DNA from: Coprococcus_C sp934318045
GTDB lineage: Bacteria > Bacillota > Clostridia > Lachnospirales > Lachnospiraceae
Assembly: GCA_934318045.1 (NCBI GenBank)
Contig: CAKREY010000001.1
Location: forward strand, 1 to 64,000
Length of the DNA: 64,000 nt
Direction: 5' to 3'
The position numbers and the translations under genes are program-made. Position 1 is the stretch's first letter. The number at the start of each line of letters is the position of its first letter. Of this stretch, positions 61,654 through 64,000 are shown piece after piece. The notes below the pieces were generated by a model. It had not been told where the DNA came from. It saw nothing but the letters and a program-made list of their open reading frames with translations, and made no database searches.

Positions 61654-64000
61654 TTACTTGTCTGTCAATAGTTTGTCAACAAGCTTTACCGCCTCGTTTG
61701 CATCCTTGGAATATCCGTCTGCTCCAATCTCGTCTGCAAAATTCTGCGATACAACGGCACCTCCGATAATAACCTTATATGGCAACTGATTCGCACGCAC
61801 ATATTCAACTGCGTCTTTCATCCGCATCATCGTTGTTGTCATCAACGCGGATAAACCGATGATATCCGCATGTTCTTCCTTTGCTGCGGCAATGATCTTA
61901 TCAAGCGGCACATCCTTGCCCAAATCAACAACTTTGTAGCCATAGTTCTTGAGCATCAAAACGACAAGGTTTTTACCGATATCATGGATATCACCCTCCA
62001 CCGTTGCCATGATGACCGTACCCTTTGGTTTCGCATTCTCCTCGATATGAAGCAGCGGTGTGATATATTCGATTGCCAGATCCATTGCTGTCGCACCGGC
62101 GATCAGCTGTGGCAGGAAATATTTCTTCTGTTCAAACAGCTCGCCAACCTTGTTAACGGCCGGAATCAAGTCCTCGTCAATGATTGCCTGCGGATCCTTG
62201 CCAGCCTCTAATTCCTGCTTGACGTTCTCTACGATACTTCCCTTGTTGCCCTTCACAACATCGTGATAGACACGGCTTCCTTCCTCGGACACGCCTGCCA
62301 CATTCTTGGCAGTCGTCTGTTCTGTCTGGGAAAGTGCCACAACATTTTCCACATAGATGTTATCCGAGTTCTCTTTGGCAAGCAGCAGATCCGCAGCTAA
62401 ACTTGCATTCACAAGCATTGCCTGTCCCGGATTACAGATTGCCATCGTCAGGCCATTTGCGATTGCCATCGTCAAAAATGCGGTGTTCACATTGATTCGC
62501 TCCGGCAGACCAAACGATATATTCGACAACCCGCAGATCGTCGGGATCTGCAGCTCATTCTTGCAATACGCAATTGTATCAAGTGTCTCAAGTGCCGCCA
62601 TTCGGTTTGCACCGACCGTTGCAACCAGACCATCTATGATCAGAGAGTCACGGGACAAGCCTTCCTCGTCCGCAATCTCTAACAATCGCCGGATAATCTC
62701 TTTTTTCTCATCGAGATTCTCCGGCAGTCCCTTGTCCGAAAGCGGAAGTAAAATCGCCATAGCGCCATATTTCTTCGCGATCCGCATAAGCGGACGACAT
62801 TTCTTCTCTTCTAATGAAATTGAATTAATCAGCGCACGTCCCGGATAAATCCGGAGTGCCGCTTCGATAATCTCCACATGGCTTGAATCAATACAGAGCG
62901 GAAGATTCGTCACAGAGATGACTTCGTAGACAGCCCGCTTCATCATCTCGAGCTCGTCGATACCATTCATACCCATGTTGATATCCAGAATCTTCGCACC
63001 GCGTTCGGTCTGCTCCTCTGCCATCTGTACGACCAGATCCATGTTCCCTGCACGGAGCATCTCCTGCAGTTTTTTCTTGCCGGTCGGGTTGATACGTTCC
63101 CCGACGACTAAGAAATTACCATCGAGATGGATCTCCTGTACCGCGCTCTCGCTCGACAAAACACGGGTACATACCGGTTTCGCATTCTCCGGCTCCACCG
63201 AACGAACCGCCTTTTTTAACATCTCGATATGCTTCGGTGTGGAACCACAGCAACCGCCAACCGCTCTTGCTCCGGCTTCCACCAAGGCACGTCCGTACCC
63301 GGCAAAAGTCTCAGGCGTCATCGTATATTTCGTCTCGCCATCGATTAGCTCCGGCATACCATTGTTTGGCTTTGCAAATACCGGAACGGATGCATACCGC
63401 ACCATACGCCTGACGAGTGCTTCCATCTCCTTCGGTCCTGTCGAGCAGTTGATACCGACCGCATCCACACCGAGCGACTGTAATACAACCACAGATGCCT
63501 CCGGTGTGGAACCGAACAGCGTCTTTCCATCACTGTTAAATGTCATGCTGACCATAACCGGCAGATCACAGACTTCCTTGATGGCTATCACACATGCACG
63601 GGCCTCTGCAAGACTCATCATCGTCTCTACAAAGAACAGATCGACACCCGCCTCCACAAGTATCTGTGCCTGTTCTTTATACACGTCTACAAGCTCCTCA
63701 AATGGAAGATCACCAACCGGCTGAAGCTGTCTGCCGGTCATCGTCATGTCTCCTGCGATAAACCCACGGTGGTTCTCCTGTTCGATTGCTGTCCGTGTAA
63801 GATTGACAAGCTGCATGTTCATCTCGTAAATCTTGTCCTCAAGATGATACTCGGCAAGCTTGATCCGGTTCGCGGTAAAGGTCGGTGCAAGCAGGATGTT
63901 CGTACCTGCCTGAATATATGCACGCTGTAACTTGATCAGATGCTGCGGATGCTCGAGAATCCATTTCTCCGGGCATACACCAACCGGCATACCTGCCTGC
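61654..64000 (-). CDS. metH: Cobalamin-dependent methionine synthase, 5' end off the window
   Basis: At least 781 codons; the N-terminus continues past the right edge by perhaps 20 residues (the edge reads QAGMPVGVCPEKWILEHPQH). The homocysteine domain has GINCSTGPKEM and zinc ligands GGCCGSTPKH. The methyl-THF-binding domain includes FLVVGERINPTGKKKLQEML and GANRMAALETL. The cobalamin domains have EGDIHDIGKNLVVLMLKNYG (base-off histidine loop). It stops after the B12 domain and lacks the C-terminal reactivation domain of E. coli MetH, so reactivation must come from another protein. Confidence 0.94.
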   Translation of the reverse strand, partial: QAGMPVGVCPEKWILEHPQHLIKLQRAYIQAGTNILLAPTFTANRIKLAEYHLEDKIYEMNMQLVNLTRTAIEQENHRGFIAGDMTMTGRQLQPVGDLPFEELVDVYKEQAQILVEAGVDLFFVETMMSLAEARACVIAIKEVCDLPVMVSMTFNSDGKTLFGSTPEASVVVLQSLGVDAVGINCSTGPKEMEALVRRMVRYASVPVFAKPNNGMPELIDGETKYTMTPETFAGYGRALVEAGARAVGGCCGSTPKHIEMLKKAVRSVEPENAKPVCTRVLSSESAVQEIHLDGNFLVVGERINPTGKKKLQEMLRAGNMDLVVQMAEEQTERGAKILDINMGMNGIDELEMMKRAVYEVISVTNLPLCIDSSHVEIIEAALRIYPGRALINSISLEEKKCRPLMRIAKKYGAMAILLPLSDKGLPENLDEKKEIIRRLLEIADEEGLSRDSLIIDGLVATVGANRMAALETLDTIAYCKNELQIPTICGLSNISFGLPERINVNTAFLTMAIANGLTMAICNPGQAMLVNASLAADLLLAKENSDNIYVENVVALSQTEQTTAKNVAGVSEEGSRVYHDVVKGNKGSIVENVKQELEAGKDPQAIIDEDLIPAVNKVGELFEQKKYFLPQLIAGATAMDLAIEYITPLLHIEENAKPKGTVIMATVEGDIHDIGKNLVVLMLKNYGYKVVDLGKDVPLDKIIAAAKEEHADIIGLSALMTTTMMRMKDAVEYVRANQLPYKVIIGGAVVSQNFADEIGADGYSKDANEAVKLVDKLLTDK

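Overview
The window looks like a core chromosomal segment of an anaerobic Firmicute in class Clostridia, most likely family Lachnospiraceae. The reasons are the Gram-positive gene orders (rplU-prp-rpmA-obgE-yhbY-nadD-yqeK-rsfS; yqfC-yqfD-phoH-ybeY; rnc-smc-ftsY), sporulation-type genes, Prp/L27 processing, a HisZ-dependent short HisG, ackA/pta, and strong AGGAGG ribosome sites. By eye the base composition is moderately AT-rich. No rRNA, intact tRNA, transposase or prophage gene was found.

Layout: positions 1-2938 are the trailer-side end of a long CRISPR array (30-bp repeat, 34-37-bp spacers, 43 repeats after a partial one at the left edge). Repeats decay at the right end, so the leader and any cas genes should lie to the left, outside the window. 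Next to the last decayed repeat is a 30-bp match to the 3' third of a tRNA gene. Positions 2960-6137 hold four genes of mixed orientation: a small conserved protein, an HD hydrolase, a GH17-like glucanase and a XerS-like tyrosine recombinase.

From 6251 to the right edge every gene except lexA is on the minus strand, so operons read right to left. They are: (a) yqfC-yqfD-phoH-ybeY-DUF3048-BofC-like-two flavoproteins-proB-DUF896-5-FCL-patatin-cytidylate-kinase-like; (b) rpsU and clpP; (c) hisZ-hisG-hisD-hisB-hisI, an unlisted 44-codon membrane ORF and alaS; (d) divergent, SOS-regulated lexA; (e) two radical-SAM-related genes, RNase E/G, then rplU-prp-rpmA-obgE-yhbY-nadD-yqeK-rsfS-HD-GYP; (f) PFL/ACT genes, an MBL hydrolase, a serine hydrolase, an ASKHA protein and threonine ammonia-lyase; (g) rpmF, then plsX-rnc-smc-ftsY; (h) pta-ackA; (i) anti-sigma-like protein-polA-coaE-FtsA-like protein-GGDEF cyclase; (j) metH (cut by the right edge)-ilvN-ilvC.

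Themes: amino-acid synthesis (His, Pro, branched-chain, Met), translation and ribosome assembly, DNA repair and chromosome dynamics (LexA, PolA, SMC, Xer), acetate production, and c-di-GMP turnover (one GGDEF and one HD-GYP protein). The most unusual items are an FtsA-like actin ATPase with three predicted beta-grasp modules in its tail, a dispersed twin-hairpin repeat whose two clear copies differ only in the loops, the tRNA-like sequence in the old end of the CRISPR array, and a LexA with a Cys-Gly cleavage site. Where a start differs from the longest open frame, it was moved to fit a ribosome binding site or the family N-terminus. Every function is assigned by reading motifs and recalling families, without database searches.
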